Assembly: GCA_002162685.1 (NCBI GenBank)
Contig: MAAQ01000014.1
Span: 310,001 to 374,000, forward strand
From: Flavobacteriales bacterium 33_180_T64
GTDB taxonomy: Bacteria > Bacteroidota > Bacteroidia > Flavobacteriales > Flavobacteriaceae
Reading direction: 5' to 3'
Length of the DNA stretch: 64,000 nt
In this document: piece by piece, positions 43,943 to 52,216 of the stretch
How positions within the stretch are numbered: position 1 is the first letter of the stretch
Layout of the letters: the number at the start of each line of letters is the position of its first letter
Program-made: the position numbers and the translations under genes
The notes under the pieces: model-generated
The model's database searches: none
Seen by the model: only the letters and a program-made list of their open reading frames with translations
What the model was told of the DNA's origin: nothing

Positions 43943-44125
43943 TTAAAATAAATAACGGAAGTGATTCAAGTATAGACAAAAACAAGCAGTAGAACAATAT
44001 ATATTATTCGTATAAGAACCTAATCTTTGGGTATCCAAAACCCACAAGAAAGACCATATTCCAGAGGATCGATTTGCATAAATAGTATTATTTTGCCAGT
44101 TGTAAAATTCTTCATTTCCAATTGG
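43943..44125 (-). pseudogene. Possible gene remnant without start codon
   Basis: A stop-to-stop frame of 60 codons on the minus strand has no ATG but looks protein-like. It contains EEFYNWQNNTIYANRSSGI followed by WSFLWVLDTQRLGSY. Composition rich in Trp, Asn and Tyr is unlike random AT-rich translation. It could be the remains of a degraded gene. No family is recognised. The rest of the gap 43865-44208 holds nothing else visible. Confidence 0.25.
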
Positions 44126-44208
44126 TTATAACAGTTTTATGTCTATTTCGAACAACGATATGGGCAAAGTAGAAAGGTTAAGCAAAAAACGTTTAAGTCA
44201 AATATAGA

Positions 44209-45183
44209 TTATTTCTTTTTTACGGTTAGATATCCAAATTCCTCTAGGTCTATGTTCACTAGTGTGTTACTAATTTTATTTGATTCTTCAAATCTACCAA
44301 CAGACCATTTTTGTATTTCTTTTTCTAATTTACGTTTAGTAGTCACGTTAAATCTTGCAGGCGTTATGTAATTTAGGATCAATTTAGTTTTTTTTGCTAT
44401 TCTTTTTAATCTGTAAATTTTTAATTTGGTAGAATTATTTAATGAAGAAGAAGATTTAATGTAATTATTGAGAAACCGAAATTTATACTCAACATAGTAG
44501 TTTTTATTTACGTTATATTTTTTATTAAATTTTATTGTTTCTGATATTATTTTTTCATCCAAAAAGCCACTCAGAATATCAATAAATTTGGCTTTGTTGG
44601 TGCTAAGTAGCTCATAAGGCAAGACAAGTACATTATTTTCACCAAAAGTCTTTTGATAGTAACTTATTAGGTAATGATATTTAAAATAATTGGAACAAAA
44701 CCCAGGCTTTCTACCATCATATTTTGTATTTAAAAAATTCTTTAAACCTAAGGTTCCGCCTTCTTTTAGGTATTGAAAATAGTTAGATAATATACATGAA
44801 ACTTGTTCTCTTAGGACAACTAAAATTTTGCCACTTGGGAAGGTGTTTTTTATTCTATTTGCTATAATTGCCGAGTCAAACCCAGAACTTGTTGGGTGTC
44901 CAGATAAACGTTCATGAGACATTACAAATGTTTTATTTATATTGTCTTTCTTTTTAAGAATAGATTGAAAAGCCTTTTCTATAATTTCAGTATTATAGTC
45001 ATATGGGCTCAATAAATTCATGTCGTTATCAAAAACGAAATTTTCGGCAAGCGTACTATGTCCATTAGAAGTGTTGGATTGATATAGAGGCTCAAATACA
45101 TTACTTTCAGGTATAAATAGTTCATTCTGTAACCATGTAGTACCAGTCTTGTGTAATCCAATATGGATTAAAACTTTTTCCAT
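44209..45183 (-). CDS. Sulfotransferase-family protein
   Basis: The protein has 324 residues. The PAPS 5'-phosphosulfate-binding loop is IHIGLHKTGTTWLQNEL at about 5-21. The 3'-phosphate-binding region is in ILVVLREQVSCILSNYFQYL at about 120-140. This fold moves sulfate from PAPS to a hydroxyl or amino group, often on surface glycans. No sulfate-activation or glycan genes are adjacent. The acceptor is unknown. It is convergent to nothing and divergent from the HTH-2TM gene. Confidence 0.87.
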   Translation of the reverse strand: MEKVLIHIGLHKTGTTWLQNELFIPESNVFEPLYQSNTSNGHSTLAENFVFDNDMNLLSPYDYNTEIIEKAFQSILKKKDNINKTFVMSHERLSGHPTSSGFDSAIIANRIKNTFPSGKILVVLREQVSCILSNYFQYLKEGGTLGLKNFLNTKYDGRKPGFCSNYFKYHYLISYYQKTFGENNVLVLPYELLSTNKAKFIDILSGFLDEKIISETIKFNKKYNVNKNYYVEYKFRFLNNYIKSSSSLNNSTKLKIYRLKRIAKKTKLILNYITPARFNVTTKRKLEKEIQKWSVGRFEESNKISNTLVNIDLEEFGYLTVKKK

Positions 45184-45382
45184 TTTTTGATAGTCAAAAT
45201 TTTGTTATTTCATAAATTCAGGTAATTACAAAGCTATCTAAAAGAATCATCAAAATATATAAATGATATACATTTATCTAAATCCTCTACTACTTTTCTA
45301 ATCATTTGAGTGTTTTTTACTTGTTTTAATTCGCTAGAGCAATTAATGATACACGTTGTTATTATTAAGAAGAATTAGTGTT

Positions 45383-45437
45383 ATGCAACTGCTATGCAAC
45401 TGTCATATAACTGTCATAGCAGTGTCATATCGGTTTC
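45383..45437. repeat. Five tandem 11-bp units, candidate operator array
   Basis: The units start at 45383, 45394, 45405, 45416 and 45427 with consensus ATnnnACTGTC. The first two share ATGCAACTG. The last is the most diverged. The 11-bp period places each unit on nearly the same DNA face. The array ends 23 bp before the -7 box of the HTH-2TM gene and so covers the upstream promoter region. The rest of the 45184-45502 gap shows no gene. Confidence 0.65.
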
Positions 45438-45460
45438 AATAGCAAAGAACAGTTTATACT

Positions 45461-45468
45461 TATCTTTG
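45461..45468 (+). promoter_or_regulatory. -7 box of the HTH-2TM gene
   Basis: TATCTTTG is a perfect TAnnTTTG 34 bp before ATG 45503. The last 11-bp repeat unit ends at 45437, near the expected -33 position. Confidence 0.5.
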
Positions 45469-45502
45469 TTTAATAATTAATATTAAAGACCTAGAAGCAA
45501 TA

Positions 45503-45961
45503 ATGAATTCTGATACAATTAAATTAAGAGATATTAAAAAAATGAGATTGGAGCGTCATTGGTCACAAGATCAACTGGCAGAAATGAGTGGATTAAGTAT
45601 AAGAACTATTCAGCGAATTGAAAATGGAGAAAATGCAGGTTTTGAATCATTGAAATCTTTGGCAGCGGTTTTCGAAATTAATATTTCAGATTCTGATAAG
45701 AAAGACGAAATTGAACAAATTAGAAAAGAAGAAGAATATGTTCAAAACGTGAAAGGTTTTTATAAGCTTTTTGCAGTAGCAGTTTTAAGTTTAGTTAGTC
45801 CATTTATTATAGCTGTTAATGATTCAGCCAGTTGGAATCTTTTTTTATGGATGTTATTTTCTTGGGGAGTAATATTAGGGATTTACTCTCTTAATGTTTT
45901 TGATTTCTTTGGAGAAGAATGGAAAAGAAAAATAATTAAAAAGAAATTTAAAAAAAAATAA
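45503..45961 (+). CDS. XRE-type HTH regulator with 2TM domain
   Basis: The protein has 152 residues. The HTH covers about 8-62 (MRLERHWSQDQLAEMSGLSI then RTIQRIENGENAGFESLKSL). After a short acidic linker come two membrane spans at about 93-112 and 116-134, and a very basic tail ending in KKKFKKK. This is the 2TM domain architecture known in Flavobacteriaceae, which places a DNA-binding domain at the inner membrane. The gene is preceded by the 11-bp tandem array, suggesting autoregulation. Confidence 0.88.
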   Translation: MNSDTIKLRDIKKMRLERHWSQDQLAEMSGLSIRTIQRIENGENAGFESLKSLAAVFEINISDSDKKDEIEQIRKEEEYVQNVKGFYKLFAVAVLSLVSPFIIAVNDSASWNLFLWMLFSWGVILGIYSLNVFDFFGEEWKRKIIKKKFKKK

Positions 45962-46022
45962 GAAGCTTCTAATTGATCCAACGTTTCGTATTTAATTGTA
46001 ATTATATATAACATAATGAATC

Positions 46023-46054
46023 AATTCTAAATTGAAATATTACATTTTAGAATT
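46023..46054. repeat. 9-bp inverted repeat between two plus-strand genes
   Basis: AATTCTAAA (46023-46031) and TTTAGAATT (46046-46054) are perfect inverted copies around 14 nt. It lies 60 bp after the HTH-2TM stop. No T run follows, so it may be a weak terminator or an operator. Confidence 0.35.
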
Positions 46055-46094
46055 AATTATATAACTTTAACACTTAATGTCATACTGTATTTAA

Positions 46095-46436
46095 ATGATT
46101 TTTAGGAAGAAAAATAGTTATATAATAATTACTGTGATAGCTTTTATTAGTCTGTTTACAGATTGTACGTCTGCGGCTGGTAGTCTTAGTTACGGCCCAA
46201 ATTCCTGTGGTCATGGTTTTCAAGGCGTAGAAGTTTATTTAAATAATCATAGCCCTAAAGCGATACGATATACAATAAAAATAACGACAACAGCTTCCGA
46301 TAACACAAGGAGAGAGAGTAAAAGAATCTTTGATTTATCAGCAAATGATAAGAGATATATTGGTTGTACAAAGGGCAATTTTTTTCCTCCTCTTACTATA
46401 CAATACCAAGTAATCAAGAGAGAAGAACTAAATTAA
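46095..46436 (+). CDS. Small exported protein of unknown function
   Basis: The protein has 113 residues. Residues about 9-24 are hydrophobic and end in FTDC, a poor lipobox, so either a signal anchor or a cleaved signal peptide is possible. The mature part contains SCGHGFQGVEVYLNNHSPKA and a later YIGCTKGNFFPP with Cys that could pair. It is predicted to be a small beta-rich domain. The gene follows the HTH-2TM gene in the same direction at 133 bp. No family is recognised. Confidence 0.6.
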   Translation: MIFRKKNSYIIITVIAFISLFTDCTSAAGSLSYGPNSCGHGFQGVEVYLNNHSPKAIRYTIKITTTASDNTRRESKRIFDLSANDKRYIGCTKGNFFPPLTIQYQVIKREELN

Positions 46437-46571
46437 AAAATTAGATAGTCTTAAATCTCAAACGTATCATTTTAATGTCGCTTCTTATCGCTTCTGAATT
46501 TTAATTGCCTATAATAATATATTCATAGATGATTAATATGCGCTAAGAACTATACACGATATTGGCAATAC

Positions 46572-47477
46572 TTATTGAAAAACGAATATTTGCATATTTT
46601 CATAGTCATAAACTAAGACATCATATCCCCATATATTGGTTGGAGTAGGTTGACAGTTATTACTTTCAATACAAACTAGAAAGTTTTTTAATGTTACTAG
46701 TTTATCATATTCAATTTCTGGAGATCCATGGGCACCAAACAATTTGTAATCATCGTTTAAAATAGAAATAAGGTGTTCTACACTTTCTTTATAAACGGGA
46801 AGATCATCATTGTCAAATAAAAATAATGATCCATTATAAAGATAATCTCCTAAAAAAGCCATTTTATTTGTTTTATCAATAATAGCCACAGATTCATTAG
46901 TATGACCTGGTATATTGACCAGTTGAATAATTCTATTTCCTAAGTCAATATCAGTATTTACAGGGAGCCATTCATTTACTTGGACTTGGTTAGGGTAATT
47001 ACCTAGAAATAAATCATCGGCTGAAAAATGGTAAGTATCATTTGTTGTAACGCTTTGTCTTAAAAAAGGCAAATCGGGAAAACCAACAGTATTAAACTCT
47101 GCTATGTTTTGATTGTGATCAAAATGAAAATGAGACATTATCAATGTTGTTGGAATTTGTGTTAACTGATCTATAATGGGCTTAATTTTAAAACCATTTA
47201 TAGCTTGATTCTCTCCAGATCCAGTATCAAACATAATAGATTTTGAACTTCCAATGAGTAGATAACTTACATTGTACTGAGAACTCTGAGGTTCTATAAG
47301 ACTATAAGTTTTAGGGTTAATATAGTTAACATCAAACCAGTCTGAGTTTATAGTAATTGGAATGTAAACTTCTTCTTCTTCTTCTTGAGTAAAGGTAAAG
47401 GTGTCATCTTCATTATTACAAGCTGTAAATAATAGTAAAAAGACACTTATTTTATAGATTAGTATATTTTTTCTCAT
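46572..47477 (-). CDS. Metallo-beta-lactamase-fold lipoprotein
   Basis: The protein has 301 residues. The signal peptide ends in LFTAC (Cys20), followed by an acidic stretch with five consecutive Glu at about 32-36. The MBL motif H116-x-H118-x-D120-H121 is in SHFHFDHNQN. The later GHTNES with a His and LGDYLY with an Asp complete the two-metal site. It is an exported, membrane-anchored hydrolase; the substrate is unknown. A weak copy of the dispersed element lies about 50 bp upstream. Confidence 0.88.
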   Translation of the reverse strand: MRKNILIYKISVFLLLFTACNNEDDTFTFTQEEEEEVYIPITINSDWFDVNYINPKTYSLIEPQSSQYNVSYLLIGSSKSIMFDTGSGENQAINGFKIKPIIDQLTQIPTTLIMSHFHFDHNQNIAEFNTVGFPDLPFLRQSVTTNDTYHFSADDLFLGNYPNQVQVNEWLPVNTDIDLGNRIIQLVNIPGHTNESVAIIDKTNKMAFLGDYLYNGSLFLFDNDDLPVYKESVEHLISILNDDYKLFGAHGSPEIEYDKLVTLKNFLVCIESNNCQPTPTNIWGYDVLVYDYENMQIFVFQ

Positions 47478-47794
47478 TCGTTATTTTTTCCAATGTGATT
47501 GTTTATAATTAGTAGTGTATTACATGCTGTAAATTAATAAAATAAAAACGAATAAGAAAATCTATAGGATCTTCTGAGAATTACATACATAGGACTTTAA
47601 TAAATGGTAGATATCTGATGTTAGTGTTCGATAATAACGTAACCCATTTACTATCATTATGTAAAGAATTAAGACCGGAATCATTTAGTTATTTTCATAG
47701 ATCTATTGTTTAGAATTAATCAACATATTTACTTACAGCTGCTGGTTGTGTTGATTGTAGTAATAATTAAGCGATCACGTTGTTTGAGACCGTT
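47478..47794. other. 317-bp intergenic region upstream of the MBL gene
   Basis: No gene is visible. The region carries the weak element copy E at 47527-47569. The rest is AT-rich without a clear hairpin, and nothing else is seen. Confidence 0.5.
47527..47569 (-). repeat. Dispersed element, weak copy E
   Basis: The minus strand contains TTCGTTTTT, ATTTTAT and TAATTTA, which line up with the T-rich tract and the TAATTTAG box of copies A-D. The flanks do not match. The distance from the TAATTTA box to the MBL start codon is about 54 bp, similar to copies B-D. Confidence 0.35.
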
Positions 47795-48766
47795 TTATTT
47801 GTTCCTTATTTTTTCATCCTTAATAGGCGAGTAGTTGGTTTTTAATTCTCCATTTACTAAAATTTCATCAAAATAACATTTTGCGCCAGTTGCTATAGTC
47901 AAGTTTTCTACATTTTGAATATGAAAGTGTAGGTGAGGTTCGGTTGAATTTCCAGAATTTCCACAAAGCCCTAAAAGGTCTCCTTGTTTCACCTTTTGTC
48001 CTTGTTTTACTTTAATAGAGAGCTGTTTAAAATGGGCAAAAAATAAATATTCACCATTTGCTGTCTTAATAATAACTGTATTTCCAGGAATGTATACAGG
48101 GTTCATCGTTCCTGGTGTATTGTCTTTTACTCCATCAACTACTAAAACTACTTCACCATCACAAGGCGCTATTAGTTCTTTTCCGAAGGCGTAATAATCT
48201 TCATTTGTTAGTCCGTCTGTTTTGTATGATTGTCCTTTGTCATTTGTAATTAGAATGTCAAATGCATTTTTTTGAGATTCTTCAATCACATGATAATTTA
48301 ATTCTTGCGTGTCTCCTCCCCACAAAACGGTCCACTCGCCTCTAAAAGGGAGTATGAGTTTGGTGGTGTTCCTTTCAATTTTTGGTAGATTTCGATTATC
48401 TTTAAAAGGTTTTACCATAAAACCATTGATATTAGAATTATGATCTAAGGAGATATTGAGGCCATATAATGCACGCTCAAAGTTTGTTTTATAAAGCGCA
48501 ACACTTCCATTTTCATACGTCACAAATTCTCGATTAGTGATTTTTCCAGCTTGTGATTTTAAGTTCGTTAGAAACGCTGTTATTTTGTTAAGAGGTACTG
48601 CTTTTTTCATGTCATCAGAAAACATTGAAAAAATAATATCAAAGTTGTCTTCGTTAAAATTTTTCTCAAATTTTTCTGCAACTATTTTGTAGCTTGTTTT
48701 TTCAGTTTGTGCAAATGTTATATTTGCTACTAAAACCATTACTATAATTAATGCGATATGTTTCAT
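47795..48766 (-). CDS. M23 metallopeptidase with DUF3887-like N-terminal domain
   Basis: The protein has 323 residues from the ATG at 48766. An earlier TTG at 48787 is unlikely. The signal peptide ends at ITFAQ. Residues about 25-125 resemble DUF3887. Residues about 190-300 are the LytM/M23 domain, with ELIAPCDGEVVLVVDG, HFKQLSIKVKQGQKV and the zinc motif HLHFHI. M23 enzymes cut peptide cross-links of peptidoglycan. The gene lies 36 bp downstream of the sigma-linked membrane protein, so it may belong to that operon. Confidence 0.9.
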   Translation of the reverse strand: MKHIALIIVMVLVANITFAQTEKTSYKIVAEKFEKNFNEDNFDIIFSMFSDDMKKAVPLNKITAFLTNLKSQAGKITNREFVTYENGSVALYKTNFERALYGLNISLDHNSNINGFMVKPFKDNRNLPKIERNTTKLILPFRGEWTVLWGGDTQELNYHVIEESQKNAFDILITNDKGQSYKTDGLTNEDYYAFGKELIAPCDGEVVLVVDGVKDNTPGTMNPVYIPGNTVIIKTANGEYLFFAHFKQLSIKVKQGQKVKQGDLLGLCGNSGNSTEPHLHFHIQNVENLTIATGAKCYFDEILVNGELKTNYSPIKDEKIRNK

Positions 48767-48802
48767 AAGTTTATTTTTTAATTTCAATCTAAGATACTTC
48801 TA

Positions 48803-49480
48803 CTAGTTGTTAACTCGATTTTCGTTTTTTAATTGATCTTGAATTCTTTCAATATCTCTGATGATTGGATTAATCCTTTTAATAACTGTACGCTTGTTGA
48901 TCCAGATAACAAAAACATTAAATATTAGTGCACCTGAGATATAGATGATTTTCATCTTTAATGAAATTGGTAACCAGTGGAGTAAGTTTTTATCAGAAAG
49001 TGTCTCAATGATTAAGGGTGACCAGTCATATGCTATTGGATCACCAAACCCGAAAATAAAGAGGATGTTAACAAACAACGGTGGTAATACATACCAATAC
49101 AAGACTGTATTTAATAGCTTGGCTTCTGTTTGCATATTTTTATTCTGGTTATCAAGCTGTTCATGGATTGGTAAATTCAAATCATTGAGTTGCTTTTGGC
49201 GCTTGTTATTTTTTAATTTAAAAATGAGGTAGGCAAACCATAGGATGTTTAAAACACATGCTATTTTAGTAAGCGTAAAAGGGATTTCATAGGCAAAATA
49301 CCCAAAAATAAGCATGCCAAATAGAGAGGCTGCTATTTCGGTTATATCTCTTCTTTTAATGCTATTTTCGATGTGTTTCATCTTATCATTTAAATCTATG
49401 AGCAATTGAGGGGTTTCGAATTTTATTTTTTTTGTTTCAGAAGAATGCTTCCAAATTTCCTTTAGTTCTTGTTCTAACAT
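48803..49480 (-). CDS. Membrane protein paired with ECF sigma factor (putative anti-sigma)
   Basis: The protein has 225 residues. A charged cytoplasmic N-terminus of about 45 residues (EQELKEIWKHSSETKKIKF) is followed by about four membrane spans. The gene starts 1 bp after the sigma factor stop. Position, size and topology suggest an anti-sigma or sensor role, but no RskA or FecR motif is visible, so this is inference. It is followed by an M23 peptidase. Confidence 0.78.
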   Translation of the reverse strand: MLEQELKEIWKHSSETKKIKFETPQLLIDLNDKMKHIENSIKRRDITEIAASLFGMLIFGYFAYEIPFTLTKIACVLNILWFAYLIFKLKNNKRQKQLNDLNLPIHEQLDNQNKNMQTEAKLLNTVLYWYVLPPLFVNILFIFGFGDPIAYDWSPLIIETLSDKNLLHWLPISLKMKIIYISGALIFNVFVIWINKRTVIKRINPIIRDIERIQDQLKNENRVNN

Positions 49481-49481
49481 T

Positions 49482-49988
49482 TTAATTTAATTTTGGAGTG
49501 ATACAATCAAATAATTTTTTTCGTATTCTTTTCATTTTTACAGCTATATGATTTTCTGATAAACCAGTAATAGAGGCTATTTCTTTATATGATAAATCTT
49601 CTAAGTATAAAATAACAATAGATTTGTCACCTTCATTTAATGAGGAGATACAATCGCGCAAGAATTGATATTTTTCTTGTTCAGATTCATCTGGAATATG
49701 CTTTGGTGTTAAAAACTGTATAGATTCTAATCGAACCATTTTACTATTCTTTTTATCAAATTTTATTTTTGAACGAAGACAAACATTTAGGGATATTTTA
49801 TAAATCCATGTACTGATATGAGCTGTTCCTTTAAATGTTGAATAAGACTTCCAAATTTGAAATACAACTTCTTGGAAAAGATCCTGTGGCTCTATTGGGT
49901 AAACCGCATAAACCTTACATATTCTATATATTTTGTGTTTGTTTTTCTCAAGTATTTCTTCAAAATCTATCTCAGGGTTACTTTGCAT
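49482..49988 (-). CDS. ECF RNA polymerase sigma factor
   Basis: The protein has 168 residues. Region 2 (DLFQEVVFQIWKSYSTFKG, then STWIYKISLNVCL) covers about 25-90. Region 4 (LSYKEIASITGLSENHIAVK then RKKL) covers about 120-165. Its length is typical of the flavobacterial SigX/ECF group. It presumably directs RNA polymerase to a small regulon. The membrane protein and M23 peptidase downstream are likely members of its operon. Confidence 0.93.
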   Translation of the reverse strand: MQSNPEIDFEEILEKNKHKIYRICKVYAVYPIEPQDLFQEVVFQIWKSYSTFKGTAHISTWIYKISLNVCLRSKIKFDKKNSKMVRLESIQFLTPKHIPDESEQEKYQFLRDCISSLNEGDKSIVILYLEDLSYKEIASITGLSENHIAVKMKRIRKKLFDCITPKLN

Positions 49989-50052
49989 TTTATTAGGGTT
50001 CTATCTATTATTTAAATTTATCAAAATAAATTCTATTTAGTTCTTTTTAAAT

Positions 50053-50256
50053 TTAATCGTGTTCGATTCCCTTTTTTAAGGCTTTATTTGACGAGGATAT
50101 TCGTAGGAATTCAACAAAAAATCCAGAAATAAGGATATATAGTATTTCTTTATTTGAGCTTCCTAAATTAAAAGAACATCCCAATATAACAGAAGCCCAA
50201 ACTATACTACTTATAACAAGATTTCTTGTTAGGGTTTGATTACGTTTTTTTTTCAT
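50053..50256 (-). CDS. Small two-span membrane protein
   Basis: The protein has 67 residues with a basic N-terminus (KKKRNQTLTR) and two hydrophobic segments at about 12-28 and 36-52. It ends GIEHD. The composition and basic start fit a real small inner-membrane protein. It lies between the sigma operon and the CPBP gene with no recognised family. Confidence 0.6.
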   Translation of the reverse strand: MKKKRNQTLTRNLVISSIVWASVILGCSFNLGSSNKEILYILISGFFVEFLRISSSNKALKKGIEHD

Positions 50257-50419
50257 TTTCTTAAGGTTTTAATTATTGCTTTAGTGCCTCTATAATAGTT
50301 AGTGACAAACTTTAAGAAAATATGACAAGAAAAATAAACTTTTTTATTCAATAGTTTGAATTCCCTAGTAATCTTTAAGGTGATAGAGGATAAATACAGT
50401 AGATTTTTCAAACATTATA

Positions 50420-51112
50420 TTATACTCTATCAATCATAGATAATGTATTAAGGACACAATGAGCGATAATTAATGGCCATAAATTCCGACCAAATTTTAC
50501 ATATGCAATTCCCATAATTAAGCCAATAATCCCAACAGTTATTGATCTTTCAGATAAATCATAGGAGTGTCTAAAGCCAAAAATTGCAGCTTGTAGTAAT
50601 ACGGCTAATAAAGTAGCCATTGAGGTTTTAGAGAATAGCTTTTCAAACCAATTAATTAAGAAGCCTCTATCTAATAATTCTTCTAAGAATGATTCAATTA
50701 ATACCATTGGCATTATTGTTAAAAAAAGCAACCAATTGCCTTTAAGGTTTCCAAATTTTGATGAAGTAGGCTCTGTAGTTATTTTTGTATCTAATACTTT
50801 TTCTGCAAAAAAGGGTATGTGATCTTTTATTATATTGAAGATTAATAAACTAATAATTATTGTTGCTAAAATTACGCCAGTATGTATTAGTGTTTTTTTT
50901 ATGCTTGTTGGTTTGATTAACCCTAAATCTTTCCAAGAAACACCTCGGATTTTCATTCTCCAACTTGCCACGACTAAAGTTGTTATGGACCAAAAAAGTC
51001 CATTAACAATAAAACTAGTATTTGGAATTGATACTTCTCTAATCAAAAACATTACAGCTATGTAAATAATTAGATCAAATAAAAAACCTTTGTAATTTGT
51101 AGTTGTTGTCAT
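50420..51112 (-). CDS. CPBP-family intramembrane metalloprotease
   Basis: The protein has 230 residues with seven to eight membrane spans. The first active-site motif is EELLDRGFLI (EExxxR type). The second is FGFRHSYDLS, and the third HCVLNTLS. The order is that of CAAX-protease and bacteriocin-processing proteins. The target is unknown. The minus-strand leader contains TAGATTTCG, an imperfect -7 box. Confidence 0.88.
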   Translation of the reverse strand: MTTTTNYKGFLFDLIIYIAVMFLIREVSIPNTSFIVNGLFWSITTLVVASWRMKIRGVSWKDLGLIKPTSIKKTLIHTGVILATIIISLLIFNIIKDHIPFFAEKVLDTKITTEPTSSKFGNLKGNWLLFLTIMPMVLIESFLEELLDRGFLINWFEKLFSKTSMATLLAVLLQAAIFGFRHSYDLSERSITVGIIGLIMGIAYVKFGRNLWPLIIAHCVLNTLSMIDRV

Positions 51113-51506
51113 ACTTTGGTATTAATTCTTGCATAGGACGAAATCTACCTTGAAAAGGTTACAATTTTATATTAATATCTGTTATTTATTTCTGCAGCAA
51201 TTTTTTGAAGTTGTTATAGGGAATGTTAGTTGCTCATAATTACTAGTTTTTCAACGGTTCTTTTTCTGTTGTAATAGGTGCCAAATAATTTTTATGTGTA
51301 CTCCAAATATCGTTAAATGTCATTATTATTTTTTACTTGTGCATTACATTTTTTATAGATTTTGTTGAGAATTCCTGTAAAAATATAGGAGGAGGGGAGT
51401 TAGACTATTTTTCCTAAATATAAAGATAATAATTTGTGAGAGATTTTTCTTGTTCCAACTAAATAGAATTGCAGCTACTGTAAATATTGCTAACTACTAA
51501 AGTATA
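51113..51506. other. 394-bp intergenic region
   Basis: The region has one 26-codon candidate ORF on the minus strand (51243-51323). Nothing else is supported. An AACCTTTTCAAGG dyad-like stretch lies next to the CPBP start at about 51150-51165. Confidence 0.45.
51243..51323 (-). CDS. Candidate 26-residue peptide or gene fragment
   Basis: The ORF runs from ATG 51323 to TAG 51243-51245. The peptide contains FNDIWSTHKNYLAP and ends EKEPLKN. The composition is protein-like, with one Trp and a balanced charge. It may be an intact micropeptide or the 5' remnant of a lost gene. Its codon use is ordinary for the window. Confidence 0.25.
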   Translation of the reverse strand: MTFNDIWSTHKNYLAPITTEKEPLKN

Positions 51507-52082
51507 TTATGGTTGTAATATTATTTTATCCCACAAATTATTGTCTTTTGTATATAATTCTCTAAAATGAAATCGATCTTTTTTGAATTGCATAAATTCA
51601 ATTCGTTTAGGGATAATGTAAAACCCTGACCAATGTTTTGGTCTACTTATCTTAATATTATTGTATTCCGTTTTAGATTTTTCGAATAAAGAAGTGAGTT
51701 CAGTTAAGTCTTCTATTTCAGTTCCTTGTTGACAGATTTGACTAACTATTTGTGATTCTTTATTTCGTTCGCTAAAATAGATATCTGCTAATTTATCTTC
51801 AATTTGGATAGCATCTCCTTGAATTCTAACTTGTCTTTCTGTTTCTGTCCACCAAAATGTTAAAGACGCTTTCGGGTTTGTAAGCAATTCGATGCCTTTT
51901 TTTGAGTTTAAAGGTCCAGTAATAACGAATTTATTCTCCAAAATTTCTTTTAGAGATACAATTCTAGAATTAGGATAGCCATCAGTTCCAATTGACGTTA
52001 AACAGCATGCAGAAGGTATTCTAAGAGCACTTCTTTTAGTCTCTTCAGTATACCATTTGTCAAACTTTTCTAAAGGGTTCAT
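51507..52082 (-). CDS. PNPOx-like flavoprotein (pyridoxamine 5'-phosphate oxidase family)
   Basis: The protein has 191 residues from the ATG at 52082. The upstream ATG at 52121 falls inside the conserved dispersed element B at the position where transcription would start, so it is rejected. The start MNPLEKFDKWY, the segment RIVSLKEILENKFVITGP, and the split-barrel strands SLTFWWTETERQVRIQGDA match PdxH-like proteins. RPKHWSGFYIIPKRIEFMQ is the C-terminal dimer region. FMN-dependent oxidation of pyridoxamine 5'-phosphate is likely but not certain. Confidence 0.88.
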   Translation of the reverse strand: MNPLEKFDKWYTEETKRSALRIPSACCLTSIGTDGYPNSRIVSLKEILENKFVITGPLNSKKGIELLTNPKASLTFWWTETERQVRIQGDAIQIEDKLADIYFSERNKESQIVSQICQQGTEIEDLTELTSLFEKSKTEYNNIKISRPKHWSGFYIIPKRIEFMQFKKDRFHFRELYTKDNNLWDKIILQP

Positions 52083-52114
52083 TTTGTTTGTAGTTAGCGT
52101 GTTTACAGATGATT

Positions 52115-52178
52115 GTAACATTGATTGGAACTAAATTAGTAAAAGAATGATGAACCAAAGTAATCTCCTAGGCTTTTC
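52115..52178 (-). repeat. Dispersed element, copy B
   Basis: The minus strand has GAAAA, 17-20 bases, TTGGTTC, a T-rich tract, CTAATTTAGTTC and CAATGTTAC. The TAATTTAG box is about 48 bp upstream of ATG 52082. Relative to C and D there is a one-base insertion in the T-rich tract. Confidence 0.65.
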
Positions 52179-52216
52179 TACACACAACAAAACATGTTGT
52201 GTGTAGTTTTTCTGAC

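Noticed and set aside
50053-50075. tRNA T-loop-like sequence GTTCGATTC
   Set aside because: It lies inside the coding end of the small membrane protein and has no cloverleaf around it.
51507-52121. PNPOx-like gene starting at ATG 52121
   Set aside because: That ATG lies in the conserved dispersed element where transcription would begin. ATG 52082 gives the usual family start.
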